Source: SVFI01 sp045546735
GTDB taxonomy: Bacteria; Bacillota; Clostridia; Lachnospirales; Lachnospiraceae
DNA length: 64,000 nucleotides
Assembly: GCA_045546735.1 (NCBI GenBank)
Contig: JAZQDJ010000120.1
Location: forward strand, 1 to 64,000
Reading direction: 5' to 3'
The first letter of the stretch is position 1. Every line of letters starts with the position of its first letter. Below, piece by piece: positions 42,703-49,938 of this stretch. A model generated the notes under the pieces. It had not been told where the DNA came from. It made no database searches and was given only the letters and a program-made list of their open reading frames with translations. The translations under genes were made by a program, and so were the position numbers.

Positions 42703-44085
42703 ATGAAAAAATTAATCGGAACCAAAGATTTTTATAAAAAAGTTTTATTTATTGCGATTCCGATCATGATCCAGAACGGAATTACCAATTTTGTGAGTAT
42801 GTTGGACAATATCATGGTCGGTCAAATCGGAACGGATCAAATGTCCGGAGTGGCCATTGTCAATCAGCTTATGTTTGTATTTAATATTTGTATTTTCGGA
42901 GGAATTTCCGGAGCCGGTATTTTTACAGCGCAGTTTTACGGAAAAGGAGATCAGGAAGGAATTCGTAATACCTTCCGTTTTAAGGTATATACATGTGGAA
43001 TATTAACATTGCTTGCTATTCTTATTTTTATATTCGGGGATAATTTCCTTATTTCTCTTTATTTACATGAAGGAAGTGAGGTTGGTAATCTTGCGCTTAC
43101 TTTTTCTTGCGGAAAAGAGTACCTTGCGATTATGTTGATCGGACTTGTTCCTTTTGCTGTCAGCCAAGTATATGCATCGACTTTGCGTGAATGCGGTGAA
43201 ACGATTTTACCGATGGTTGGCGGAGTGGCAGCAGTATTTGTAAATCTGGTTCTCAACTATATTTTGATTTTCGGACATTTCGGAGCTCCTAAGCTTGGCG
43301 CAAACGGTGCAGCACTTGCGACGGTGATTTCCCGTTTTGTTGAGATGGGTATTATTGTTGTTTGGACACATGCAAAGAAGGCAAAATACAAATTTATTGT
43401 AGGTGTGTATCGGACCTTACGGATTCCGGGAGAGCTTGTAAAAGTAATTTTGGCAAAAGGTTCCCCGCTTATGGCAAACGAGATTTTGTGGGCGGTCGGA
43501 ATGGCAACGATAGCACAGTGTTACGCCTACAGAGGTTTGGCTGTGGTAGCTGCACAAAATATTACTTCTACGATTGTCAATGTATTTAATATTGTGTATA
43601 TTGCACTCGGTAGCAGTGTCTCGATTATCATAGGGCAACTTCTCGGCGCCGGACGCAAGGATGAGGCAAAAGAAAAAGACGCACAGCTTATTGCGTTTGC
43701 TGTTGTTTCCTGCTCATTGGTAGCTGTACTGATGGCTTGTTTTTCCAAAGTATTCCCGGCTGTATATAATACAGAGCAGCAGGTAAAAGACCTTGCCACG
43801 ATGCTGATTCTTATTTCTACGATTGTAATGCCACTGCAGGCATTTACGCATGCAGCCTATTTTACGCTGCGCTCCGGGGGGAAAACGTGGGTGACGTTCC
43901 TTTTTGACAGTGTGTTTGTATGGGTCATTGTAGTGCCGTTTGCATATGCTTTGTCCCGTTTTACATCATTTGGAATTATTGCAGTTTACTCTCTTGTACA
44001 GGCGACGGAAATAGTGAAATGTATCATAGGTTTCTTCATGGTAAAGAGCGGAATGTGGATGCAAAATATGGTAGAAGAGTTGTAG
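42703..44085 (+). CDS. MATE-family multidrug or metabolite exporter
   Basis: This 460-residue protein has twelve predicted membrane helices and the two-fold MATE pattern (FYKKVLFIAIPIMIQNGITN, GISGAGIFTAQFYG, with VVAAQNITSTIVNVF and SIIIGQLLGAGR in the second half). MATE proteins use Na+ or H+ gradients to export cationic drugs or small molecules. The substrate cannot be told. ATG 42703 follows AAAAAGGAGG. It appears to be a single-gene unit between the pgi terminator and the promoter at 44093. Confidence 0.93.
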   Translation: MKKLIGTKDFYKKVLFIAIPIMIQNGITNFVSMLDNIMVGQIGTDQMSGVAIVNQLMFVFNICIFGGISGAGIFTAQFYGKGDQEGIRNTFRFKVYTCGILTLLAILIFIFGDNFLISLYLHEGSEVGNLALTFSCGKEYLAIMLIGLVPFAVSQVYASTLRECGETILPMVGGVAAVFVNLVLNYILIFGHFGAPKLGANGAALATVISRFVEMGIIVVWTHAKKAKYKFIVGVYRTLRIPGELVKVILAKGSPLMANEILWAVGMATIAQCYAYRGLAVVAAQNITSTIVNVFNIVYIALGSSVSIIIGQLLGAGRKDEAKEKDAQLIAFAVVSCSLVAVLMACFSKVFPAVYNTEQQVKDLATMLILISTIVMPLQAFTHAAYFTLRSGGKTWVTFLFDSVFVWVIVVPFAYALSRFTSFGIIAVYSLVQATEIVKCIIGFFMVKSGMWMQNMVEEL

Positions 44086-44092
44086 CTTTTCA

Positions 44093-44121
44093 TTGACAAA
44101 AAAACAATAACATAGGACAAT
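44093..44121 (+). promoter_or_regulatory. Promoter for the 2-hydroxyacid dehydrogenase gene
   Basis: A perfect -35 TTGACA (44093-44098) is followed after 17 bases by GACAAT (44116-44121), which matches the -10 consensus at four of six positions. Confidence 0.6.
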
Positions 44122-44151
44122 AAAACAAGTAAGTTTTAATCGGAGGAGCGC

Positions 44152-45108
44152 ATGAAAATAGCAGTTCTTGAAAGAAACAGTGTAGGGACCGACATTCCTG
44201 TAGATTGTTACCGGGACTTCGGGGAAGTTGCATATTATCGGAATACTTTGGCAGAAGATGCTGCTGAAAAGGTAAAGGATGCGGATATTATTATCGCGAA
44301 TAAATGTCCGATGAATGAGAATACATTAAAAGATGCTCCGAATGTGAAACTGATTTGTGAGTTTGCCACGGGTTACGATAACGTGGATTTAGAATATTGT
44401 AAAAAGAGAGGCATCCGTGTAGCAAATGTGCGTGATTATTGTACAGCTGCGGTTGCTCAGCATACCTTTTCATTAGTGTTATATTTGATGGAGCATCTCC
44501 GTCATTATGATGATTATGTAAAAGGCGGTGCATATAGTGCGCAGGACCGGTTCAGCAATTTCGATTTGCCTTATGCGGAACTGGAAGGAAAAGTCTGGGG
44601 CATTATCGGTATGGGAAATATCGGGAAACGAGTGGCAAAAATAGCAGAAGCTTTTGGATGTAAAGTCATTTTTTATTCTGTCACCGGAAAAAGTACGTGT
44701 GCGGATTATGAAAGAGTTGATTTTGATGAACTGTTAGCACAGGCTGACTTTTTATCATTACATTGTCCTCTTTCGGATTTAACAAGAAATCTTATCGACA
44801 GAAAAGCCTTTTCTAAGATGAAAAAGACAGCAATTTTAATTAACGTGGCAAGAGGTCCGGTAGTGAATGGCCGGGATTTATATGATGCGCTGACACAGGG
44901 AGCGATTGCAGCAGCCGGGCTTGATGTGCTCGAAGAAGAACCGATTTCCGAGACACATCCTCTTTATCAGATAAAAGACAGCAACAAACTTATAATTACG
45001 CCACATATGGCTTGGGCAAGTACAGAAGCGAGAACCCGCGTGGTGGAAGAGGTTTATAAAAATATTGAGGCTTTCTTAAAAGGAGAAAGCAGAAATGCTG
45101 TGATTTAG
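44152..45108 (+). CDS. D-2-hydroxyacid dehydrogenase (NAD-dependent)
   Basis: This 318-residue protein has the Rossmann motif WGIIGMGNIGKRVAKIAEAFG broken into GxGxxG around residue 150. The catalytic Arg is in NVARGPVVN, the Glu in LDVLEEEP and the His in ITPHMAW. The family reduces 2-keto acids to D-hydroxyacids (D-lactate, glycerate or related). The substrate is not clear from sequence. ATG 44152 follows CGGAGG. The LytTR regulator gene lies 21 bases downstream and is probably co-transcribed. Confidence 0.93.
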   Translation: MKIAVLERNSVGTDIPVDCYRDFGEVAYYRNTLAEDAAEKVKDADIIIANKCPMNENTLKDAPNVKLICEFATGYDNVDLEYCKKRGIRVANVRDYCTAAVAQHTFSLVLYLMEHLRHYDDYVKGGAYSAQDRFSNFDLPYAELEGKVWGIIGMGNIGKRVAKIAEAFGCKVIFYSVTGKSTCADYERVDFDELLAQADFLSLHCPLSDLTRNLIDRKAFSKMKKTAILINVARGPVVNGRDLYDALTQGAIAAAGLDVLEEEPISETHPLYQIKDSNKLIITPHMAWASTEARTRVVEEVYKNIEAFLKGESRNAVI

Positions 45109-45129
45109 GCATAGGGGAAGGGAAAGAAA

Positions 45130-45849
45130 ATGGAACTTGAGAATATTAAGATTGCTATTGTAGATGACGAAACGATTTTTCGGGTTTTAACAAGAAAAAA
45201 ACTGGAAGAGGTTATGTCGAAAATGCCTTTTTCTTACGAACTTCATGAATACAACAGCGGTTCTGCTTTTTTGAAAGAAGAAATGGCATATGATATTGTC
45301 TTCATGGACATTGCGATGCCTGAAATGTCAGGATTAGAGACTGCGGAAAAATACAGAAAGTATTGTGCGAACGGAATTCTTATATTCCTTACGGCATATG
45401 AGGAATATATAAAAGAGGGATATAAAGTAAACGCATTCCGGTATCTCGGAAAGCAAGATGATCCGCAGGACTTCTTTGAGGCAGTTAAAAGTGCAATGCT
45501 GATGCTTCAGACAAAAGAAAAAATGAAATTACATTTGGTTAATGGCGGAGAGATTTTTGTTGCCCTTGATGATATTGTATATATGGAAGCTCAGGCGCGT
45601 TCTGTTCTCATGCATTTGAAAGATAAAGAAATATTGCCAATCCGCAGCAAGATTTCCGATTTAACAGAACTTTTGGAAAAAAAGGGATTTTATCTTGTAC
45701 ACAGAGCGTATCTTGTCAACATGAGATATGCCCGTTCCTGTGTTGCAAATGAAGTTGTATTATCGACAATGGAATCCGTACCGATTAGTGAAAGAAGATG
45801 TCATGAGTTTAAAAAAATACTCAGTGAGTTTCATTCTATGGAAAATTAG
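45130..45849 (+). CDS. LytTR-family response regulator (no kinase partner nearby)
   Basis: 239 residues. The receiver domain spans 1-125, with VDDET acidic residues, phospho-acceptor D60 in FMDIAMPEMSG and the signature Lys in RYLGKQ. The LytTR DNA-binding domain spans about 140-235 (IVYMEAQARSVLMHLKDKEILPIRSKISDLTELL in short stretches, HRAYLVNMRY). Such regulators often control peptide signalling, bacteriocins or surface genes through paired direct repeats. No histidine kinase gene is adjacent, so it is an orphan or paired elsewhere. A strong terminator follows. Confidence 0.92.
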   Translation: MELENIKIAIVDDETIFRVLTRKKLEEVMSKMPFSYELHEYNSGSAFLKEEMAYDIVFMDIAMPEMSGLETAEKYRKYCANGILIFLTAYEEYIKEGYKVNAFRYLGKQDDPQDFFEAVKSAMLMLQTKEKMKLHLVNGGEIFVALDDIVYMEAQARSVLMHLKDKEILPIRSKISDLTELLEKKGFYLVHRAYLVNMRYARSCVANEVVLSTMESVPISERRCHEFKKILSEFHSMEN

Positions 45850-45873
45850 GAAGATTAAAAATCTTCCTTTTTT
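45849..45873 (+). terminator. Rho-independent terminator after the LytTR gene
   Basis: A perfect 8-bp stem GGAAGATT/AATCTTCC (45849-45867) with a 3-base loop is followed by six T residues. Confidence 0.92.
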
Positions 45874-45907
45874 CATGTCGTTTTTCCTGTCTTTCGTGCA
45901 AAACCCC

Positions 45908-45935
45908 TTACTTTTATAAAAAAATGTGGTATGTT
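45908..45935 (+). promoter_or_regulatory. Extended -10 promoter with no protein gene directly downstream
   Basis: TTACTT (45908-45913), a 16-base spacer ending TGG, and TATGTT (45930-45935) form an extended -10 promoter. It precedes a short region that ends in a terminator at 46020. Confidence 0.5.
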
Positions 45936-45941
45936 GGTTTT

Positions 45942-46020
45942 GGCGAATTCTTTGTGTAAAAGAATTAAGGGGAAATGGATTATGGGCTAAGAAAGGACCG
46001 ACATTGCGTCGGTCTTTTTC
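45942..46020 (+). ncRNA. Candidate small RNA or attenuator upstream of the chemotaxis receptor
   Basis: The segment is bounded by a promoter ending at 45935 and by a perfect terminator hairpin GACCGAC/GTCGGTC (45996-46014) with five T residues. It would give an RNA of about 79 bases. It begins with a perfect hairpin AATTCTTT/AAAGAATT (45946-45966), followed by a purine-rich single-stranded stretch AAGGGGAAA. No convincing protein is encoded: ATG GGC TAA at 45982 is a two-codon frame, and the longer frame from 45975 runs through the terminator. Because the receptor gene has its own promoter at 46046, this looks like a separate small RNA, or else an attenuated leader. It matches no riboswitch that I recognise. 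Confidence 0.4.
45996..46019 (+). terminator. Rho-independent terminator of the candidate small RNA
   Basis: A 7-bp perfect stem GACCGAC/GTCGGTC with a 5-base loop is followed by a T run. Confidence 0.85.
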
Positions 46021-46045
46021 CGTTGTGTCAAAACATAAAAGATAC

Positions 46046-46074
46046 TTGGTTTTCATGTCCGCCTATGATATACT
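46046..46074 (+). promoter_or_regulatory. Sigma-A-like promoter of the chemotaxis receptor
   Basis: TTGGTT (46046-46051), a 17-base spacer and TATACT (46069-46074) lie 54 bases before the start codon. Confidence 0.55.
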
Positions 46075-46128
46075 ATATTAGTAAAATTGTACTTTTCGAT
46101 AAAGTAGTTATATAAAGGAGAAGCACAA

Positions 46129-47964
46129 ATGAGTGAGAAGGATTTCATGGGTCAGGAAGAAGAACTGGATATTGATGCGTTGTTTGCAAAAATGATGGCA
46201 GAAAAAGAAGCTAACGGAGAGGAAGTTGTACAGGAGGAAGAAGCTCCTGCAGCAGAGGAGACGCCGGTATATGAAGAGGCTCCGGTAGCAGAGGAAGCAC
46301 CGGTATATGAAGAAACTCCGATGGCAGAGGAATCACCTGTAAAACAAGGAACGAAAAAACGTATTTTCTCTTTCGAAAACCGCATCAGAGCAATCGGTAT
46401 TATTCCGATGATTATTGCATGTATTATTCTTGAGATGGTGTGCAGCAATCTGTTAGAAGATTCTATGATGGGTGAAGTTGAGACAGCGCTTCAAGTGGCT
46501 GCAGTTTCGGCAGATGAAATGTACGGAACCGGTGATACGGCATTCATTGAGGAATTAAAAGAAAAAACAGATTTTGAGGTTACAATTTATTCGGGAACTT
46601 CATGTGAATATACTACATTTTCGAACAAAGAACTTTCTTTGAATAGTGATATTGCGAAGAAATTGAAAGACGGCGAAGTTGTATTTGTTGATAGAGAAGA
46701 TATCTCCGGAGTGGAATACCATACATATTATCAGAATCTTCAACATTCAGATGGTGTTATTTGTGTAGCAAAGGATACAGGTCACACAGATAAAGTTGTT
46801 TTATTACAGTCGCTTAATATCATACTCGTGGCAATTGCCCTTATAGTTCTTGCATGGTTTATTATTTCTAAAGCAGCACAGGGTATGATCGGTGTTATGA
46901 TAGTGACAAAGGAATTCCTTGAGAAAGTGGCAGGAGGAGAACTTACAGTTGCTTCTGATCCGAAATTCCAGTCAAGGGATGATGAGCTTGGTGATATTTA
47001 CAATATTTCCGTACAGCTTCAAAGCTCGCTTCGTAAGATTGTAAATAATATTAAAGTATCTGCAACGGATCTTACAGTATCTGCAGACCAGTTAACAGGT
47101 CTGGCGCAAGGTACAAAAGAGACGGTAGACGGCGTTTACGATTCTCTTGAAGAGATTACAAAAGGTTCTGTCACACAGGCGGATGAGACCGGTGTAGCAA
47201 GACAGAATGTAGATATGATTGGTGAGCAGATTACATATATTACCGAGGAAGTAGATTATCTGACACAGAATGCAGAACAGATGTCTGAGGCAGAAAAGGC
47301 GTCTGAGGAAATTATCGATGAGTTAAATGCATCTAATGAAGAAACCGTAGCGTCAGTTACCAAGGTAGCAGAACAGATTAATGCATTGCATGATTCGATT
47401 GCATCTGTTCAGTCGGCAATCACAATGATTCAGAACATTGCAGATGAAACAGACCTTCTTTCATTGAATGCAAGTATTGAAGCAGCCAGAGCCGGTGAAG
47501 CCGGAAGAGGATTTGCCGTTGTTGCTCTTCAGATCAGTAAGCTTGCAGAGCAGTCCAATGCAGCAGCAGCTGAGGTAGAGCAGATTATTGCAGAAATTAT
47601 TTCCGAATCCAACAAGATGGTTGAGGTTATGGAAGTCGTTAAAGTTAAGATGGATCATCAGAAAGAAAAACTTGATGAGACAATGGAAAAATCCAATGCA
47701 GTTGCAGTTGGTGTTTCCCGCTCACTTGACAATATAGAAAGCATCCGTGAAAAAGTGGATGTACTTAGTGAATCCGGTGATGCAATTCAGGATGTAGTTC
47801 ATAATCTTGCATCGATTTCCGAGCAGAATGAGGCATCAACACAGAATACAATGTCAGCAGCACGTGGTATGACAGATACGATGGATACGTTGGAGCTTTC
47901 ATCAGAAAGACTTCGTTTGTTGTCAGAAAGACTTGAGGATGCGTTATCAATCTTTAAGGTTTAA
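46129..47964 (+). CDS. Methyl-accepting chemotaxis protein with acidic N-terminal extension
   Basis: 611 residues. An unusual cytoplasmic N-terminus (1-80) carries Glu/Pro/Ala repeats of the type EEAPVYEETPMAEE (DNA repeats at about 46239-46330). TM1 follows at about 86-108, an external sensor domain of about 110 residues and TM2 at about 225-245. A HAMP-like linker then leads into the long signalling coiled coil. The hairpin tip reads ADETDLLSLNASIEAARAGEAGRGFAVVA in short conserved blocks, so it can couple to CheA/CheW. The external domain is small and Cache-like at best. The acidic leader before TM1 is atypical and may be a docking tag. ATG 46129 follows AAAGGAG. Confidence 0.93.
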   Translation: MSEKDFMGQEEELDIDALFAKMMAEKEANGEEVVQEEEAPAAEETPVYEEAPVAEEAPVYEETPMAEESPVKQGTKKRIFSFENRIRAIGIIPMIIACIILEMVCSNLLEDSMMGEVETALQVAAVSADEMYGTGDTAFIEELKEKTDFEVTIYSGTSCEYTTFSNKELSLNSDIAKKLKDGEVVFVDREDISGVEYHTYYQNLQHSDGVICVAKDTGHTDKVVLLQSLNIILVAIALIVLAWFIISKAAQGMIGVMIVTKEFLEKVAGGELTVASDPKFQSRDDELGDIYNISVQLQSSLRKIVNNIKVSATDLTVSADQLTGLAQGTKETVDGVYDSLEEITKGSVTQADETGVARQNVDMIGEQITYITEEVDYLTQNAEQMSEAEKASEEIIDELNASNEETVASVTKVAEQINALHDSIASVQSAITMIQNIADETDLLSLNASIEAARAGEAGRGFAVVALQISKLAEQSNAAAAEVEQIIAEIISESNKMVEVMEVVKVKMDHQKEKLDETMEKSNAVAVGVSRSLDNIESIREKVDVLSESGDAIQDVVHNLASISEQNEASTQNTMSAARGMTDTMDTLELSSERLRLLSERLEDALSIFKV

Positions 47965-47970
47965 TTTAAA

Positions 47971-47999
47971 AATCCTGTCGATAATCGGCAGGATTTTTT
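47971..47999 (+). terminator. Rho-independent terminator after the chemotaxis receptor gene
   Basis: AATCCTGTCGAT pairs with ATCGGCAGGATT, with one G-T pair, followed by a run of T residues. Confidence 0.88.
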
Positions 48000-48038
48000 G
48001 TTGCTAAAAATACGGTGGAAATTTCTTTTTTGTTTCGG

Positions 48039-48135
48039 TATAATGATTTCATCTAAAAGCATATCTGAAATCTTCGGCTTAAGCCGTCTGTATCAATTCT
48101 GAACTATTTAGATCTCAAATGCTTTTATCTCAAAA
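48039..48135 (+). promoter_or_regulatory. Structured leader upstream of the Rpn-family gene
   Basis: TATAAT at 48039-48044 is followed by an imperfect inverted repeat. AAAAGCAT (48055-48062) pairs with ATGCTTTT (48119-48126), and ATCT (48070-48073) pairs with AGAT (48110-48113). These enclose a perfect palindrome CGGCTTAAGCCG (48075-48086). The 5' leader to the start codon at 48208 is about 155 bases, long enough for a regulatory RNA structure. The -35 region is weak. No known riboswitch was recognised. Confidence 0.35.
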
Positions 48136-48207
48136 CTATTTTAATAAGGGCAGTGAGATGGGAAAGATATGCGCTTTCAAGTATTCTCCTGTCGGATTGG
48201 AGGATGA

Positions 48208-49149
48208 ATGAAAGAAACTAAGAAAAACAAAAAGCAACAAAAAGTGCGTCGTGACCATAAGAGTTCCATCTTTGCCATGATATTTGGGGACAAGAAAGAA
48301 GCTTTGGCGCTTTACAATGCAATCAGTGGGAAAGAATATAAAAATCCTGATGATTTAAAAATTACAACATTGGAGAATGCACTTTATCTTGACATGAAAA
48401 ATGACGTCTCTTTTTTGGTGGATACCAGTTTGTGGCTTGTAGAGCATCAGTCCACGGTAAATCCGAATATGCCCTTGCGTGATTTGTTTTATGTAGCAAG
48501 GCAGTATGAAAAACTGTATGGTGATGAGAATATTTATTTACCTACGCCGAAAAGAGTGATTCCGCCGTTTTTTGTAACACTTTATAACGGGATAGCAAAA
48601 CAGCCGGAGCGTAAGGTCATGCGTTTGTCCGAACTATATATACATATGGCGGAAACGGATGAGCCAAATTTAGAGTTAAAAGTACTTCAGTTAAATATTA
48701 ATCCGGGATATAATGAGCGGTTGAAGGAAAAGTGTAAAACGCTGGGAGAGTACACGGAGTATGTGGAAAAGGTGCGCCGGTATGAAAAGACATATCCGCT
48801 CACGGAGGCAGCAGAGTTAGCAATTGATGAATGTATACAAGAGGGTGTTTTAGCGGAATTTTTTCGCAAGCAGAGAAAGGAGGCACTTAGAATGATATTA
48901 TTTGAGTATGATAAGAAAAAGTATGAGAAGGCACTGCGCGAGTATATAAGAGAAGAGGAAAGAGCGGGAGGTATAGCAGAAGGAAGAGCGGAAGGTATAG
49001 CAGAAGGAAGAGCAGAAAATCAGGCAAAAGTTTTTTTGAATATGCTTGCTGAAGGAATATCTATCGAGCAGGCACAAAGAATAGCAGAAGTAGATGATGA
49101 AACTAAGGAAAAATTGTTGAAAGGTAACAAAAAAGCAGCTCAAGATTGA
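48208..49149 (+). CDS. Rpn-family recombination-promoting nuclease
   Basis: 313 residues. The N-terminal PD-(D/E)xK-type nuclease domain of the Rpn/transposase_31-like group is marked by KNDVSFLVDTSLWLVEHQST (acidic residue, then E-x-Q) and NPNMPLRDLFYVARQYEKL in adjacent blocks. Residues about 120-200 include ITTLENAL-like and FFVTLYNG strands. The C-terminus has a short tandem Gly-Ile-Ala-Glu-Gly-Arg-Ala-Glu repeat and an EGISIEQAQRIAEV helix, the usual tail of these proteins. E. coli RpnA promotes RecA-independent recombination and acts as a DNA endonuclease; members are often multicopy in Lachnospiraceae. ATG 48208 follows TTGGAGG. Confidence 0.88.
   Translation: MKETKKNKKQQKVRRDHKSSIFAMIFGDKKEALALYNAISGKEYKNPDDLKITTLENALYLDMKNDVSFLVDTSLWLVEHQSTVNPNMPLRDLFYVARQYEKLYGDENIYLPTPKRVIPPFFVTLYNGIAKQPERKVMRLSELYIHMAETDEPNLELKVLQLNINPGYNERLKEKCKTLGEYTEYVEKVRRYEKTYPLTEAAELAIDECIQEGVLAEFFRKQRKEALRMILFEYDKKKYEKALREYIREEERAGGIAEGRAEGIAEGRAENQAKVFLNMLAEGISIEQAQRIAEVDDETKEKLLKGNKKAAQD
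48970..49017 (+). repeat. Two tandem 24-bp in-frame repeats in the Rpn gene
   Basis: The unit GGTATAGCAGAAGGAAGAGC plus four bases occurs twice in a row, differing only at G/A near the end. It encodes GIAEGRAE. This kind of repeat in the tail of Rpn-family genes is prone to copy-number change. Confidence 0.88.
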
Positions 49150-49159
49150 GCTGCTTTTT
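49131..49159. terminator. Bidirectional terminator overlapping the Rpn stop codon
   Basis: A near-perfect palindrome with arms AAAAGCAGCTCAA (49131-49143) and TTGAGCTGCTTTT (49146-49158) encodes the last residues of the Rpn protein on the plus strand. It also serves the convergent gene. Confidence 0.85.
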
Positions 49160-49173
49160 ATAATGCATTAAAA

Positions 49174-49938
49174 CTAACATTCTCTCACATCAGAGAAACT
49201 CCAAACATGAATGTTATAAGTAACTACACCGGTTCCGCAATATTCACAGAACTTAGAACCGAGGTTTGTAATCGGTGCACCACAGTTTGGACAGTTAAGA
49301 CCTTCTGCATCACCGAGATCACCTTCTACCAAGGCACGGTCTTGAATATAAATGAGATCCGTTTCGTATTTGGACTGGAATAAAACGTCCTTGGAACCGG
49401 AAATAACACGGCCGCTGTGGTCGGTTATGTAGTGATAATACTGTACAGAGGTTTGCATCGTGATGATACAACGTCCGGATTTTTTCGTATAACCGGAAAT
49501 TTCTGTACGATGTATTTTGATTTTGTCAAAGTGTTCCCTTTGATCTTTGTTTTTTAATATTGCAATTTCATGTTCCAGTTTGTTTTTTAGTTCGGAGTTA
49601 CCTTCCGTTAAACGTCCCGGATTAAAATCATTTACGGCAAGAAGAAAAGAAGTAAGAACATTTTGTGCTTTTTCCTTCATCTCGTCATAAGAAAATTCCG
49701 GGAAGTCACGGGTAATTTTCGGTAAATACAAGCTTGTCATAGCAGATACAGATTTCGGAGTAACCGCATATTCTGCTTCAATTTGTTCAAAACCTTCCAT
49801 TAAGGAATCCGTACCGAAAACTTGTCTGGAAAACTGTCTGGTCTTCTGCTTGAGTTTGTAAATGCCGATGGAAATGGCAATGATAACTATGAGCAGAAGA
49901 ACCAGAAATATAATTCCGAGAATTAATGTCGCTTTCAT
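49174..49938 (-). CDS. Membrane-anchored Tim44/NTF2-like protein with C-terminal zinc ribbon
   Basis: 254 residues. One N-terminal transmembrane helix (about 5-28, LILGIIFLVLLLIVIIAIS) precedes a helical segment. A domain at about 60-190 resembles Tim44-like/NTF2-like folds (SMTSLYLPKITRDFPEFSYDEMKEKA in blocks, CIITMQTSVQYYHY). Near the end is a zinc ribbon CPNCGAPITNLGSKFCEYCG. Its start overlaps the stop of the SPFH gene (TAATG), so the two are coupled, and both carry zinc ribbons. A joint membrane complex is likely, function unknown. Confidence 0.75.
   Translation of the reverse strand: MKATLILGIIFLVLLLIVIIAISIGIYKLKQKTRQFSRQVFGTDSLMEGFEQIEAEYAVTPKSVSAMTSLYLPKITRDFPEFSYDEMKEKAQNVLTSFLLAVNDFNPGRLTEGNSELKNKLEHEIAILKNKDQREHFDKIKIHRTEISGYTKKSGRCIITMQTSVQYYHYITDHSGRVISGSKDVLFQSKYETDLIYIQDRALVEGDLGDAEGLNCPNCGAPITNLGSKFCEYCGTGVVTYNIHVWSFSDVREC

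Noticed and set aside
45975..46113. 46-codon frame through the small-RNA region
   Set aside because: It reads through a strong terminator and the promoter of the next gene, and its composition is unlike a real protein.
48970..49017. CRISPR-like repeat
   Set aside because: Only two directly adjoining in-frame copies without spacers; it is a coding tandem repeat.
48208..49149. Insertion sequence with transposase
   Set aside because: Rpn proteins are sometimes labelled transposases, but no terminal inverted repeats or target duplications surround this gene, and the leader and terminator look native.
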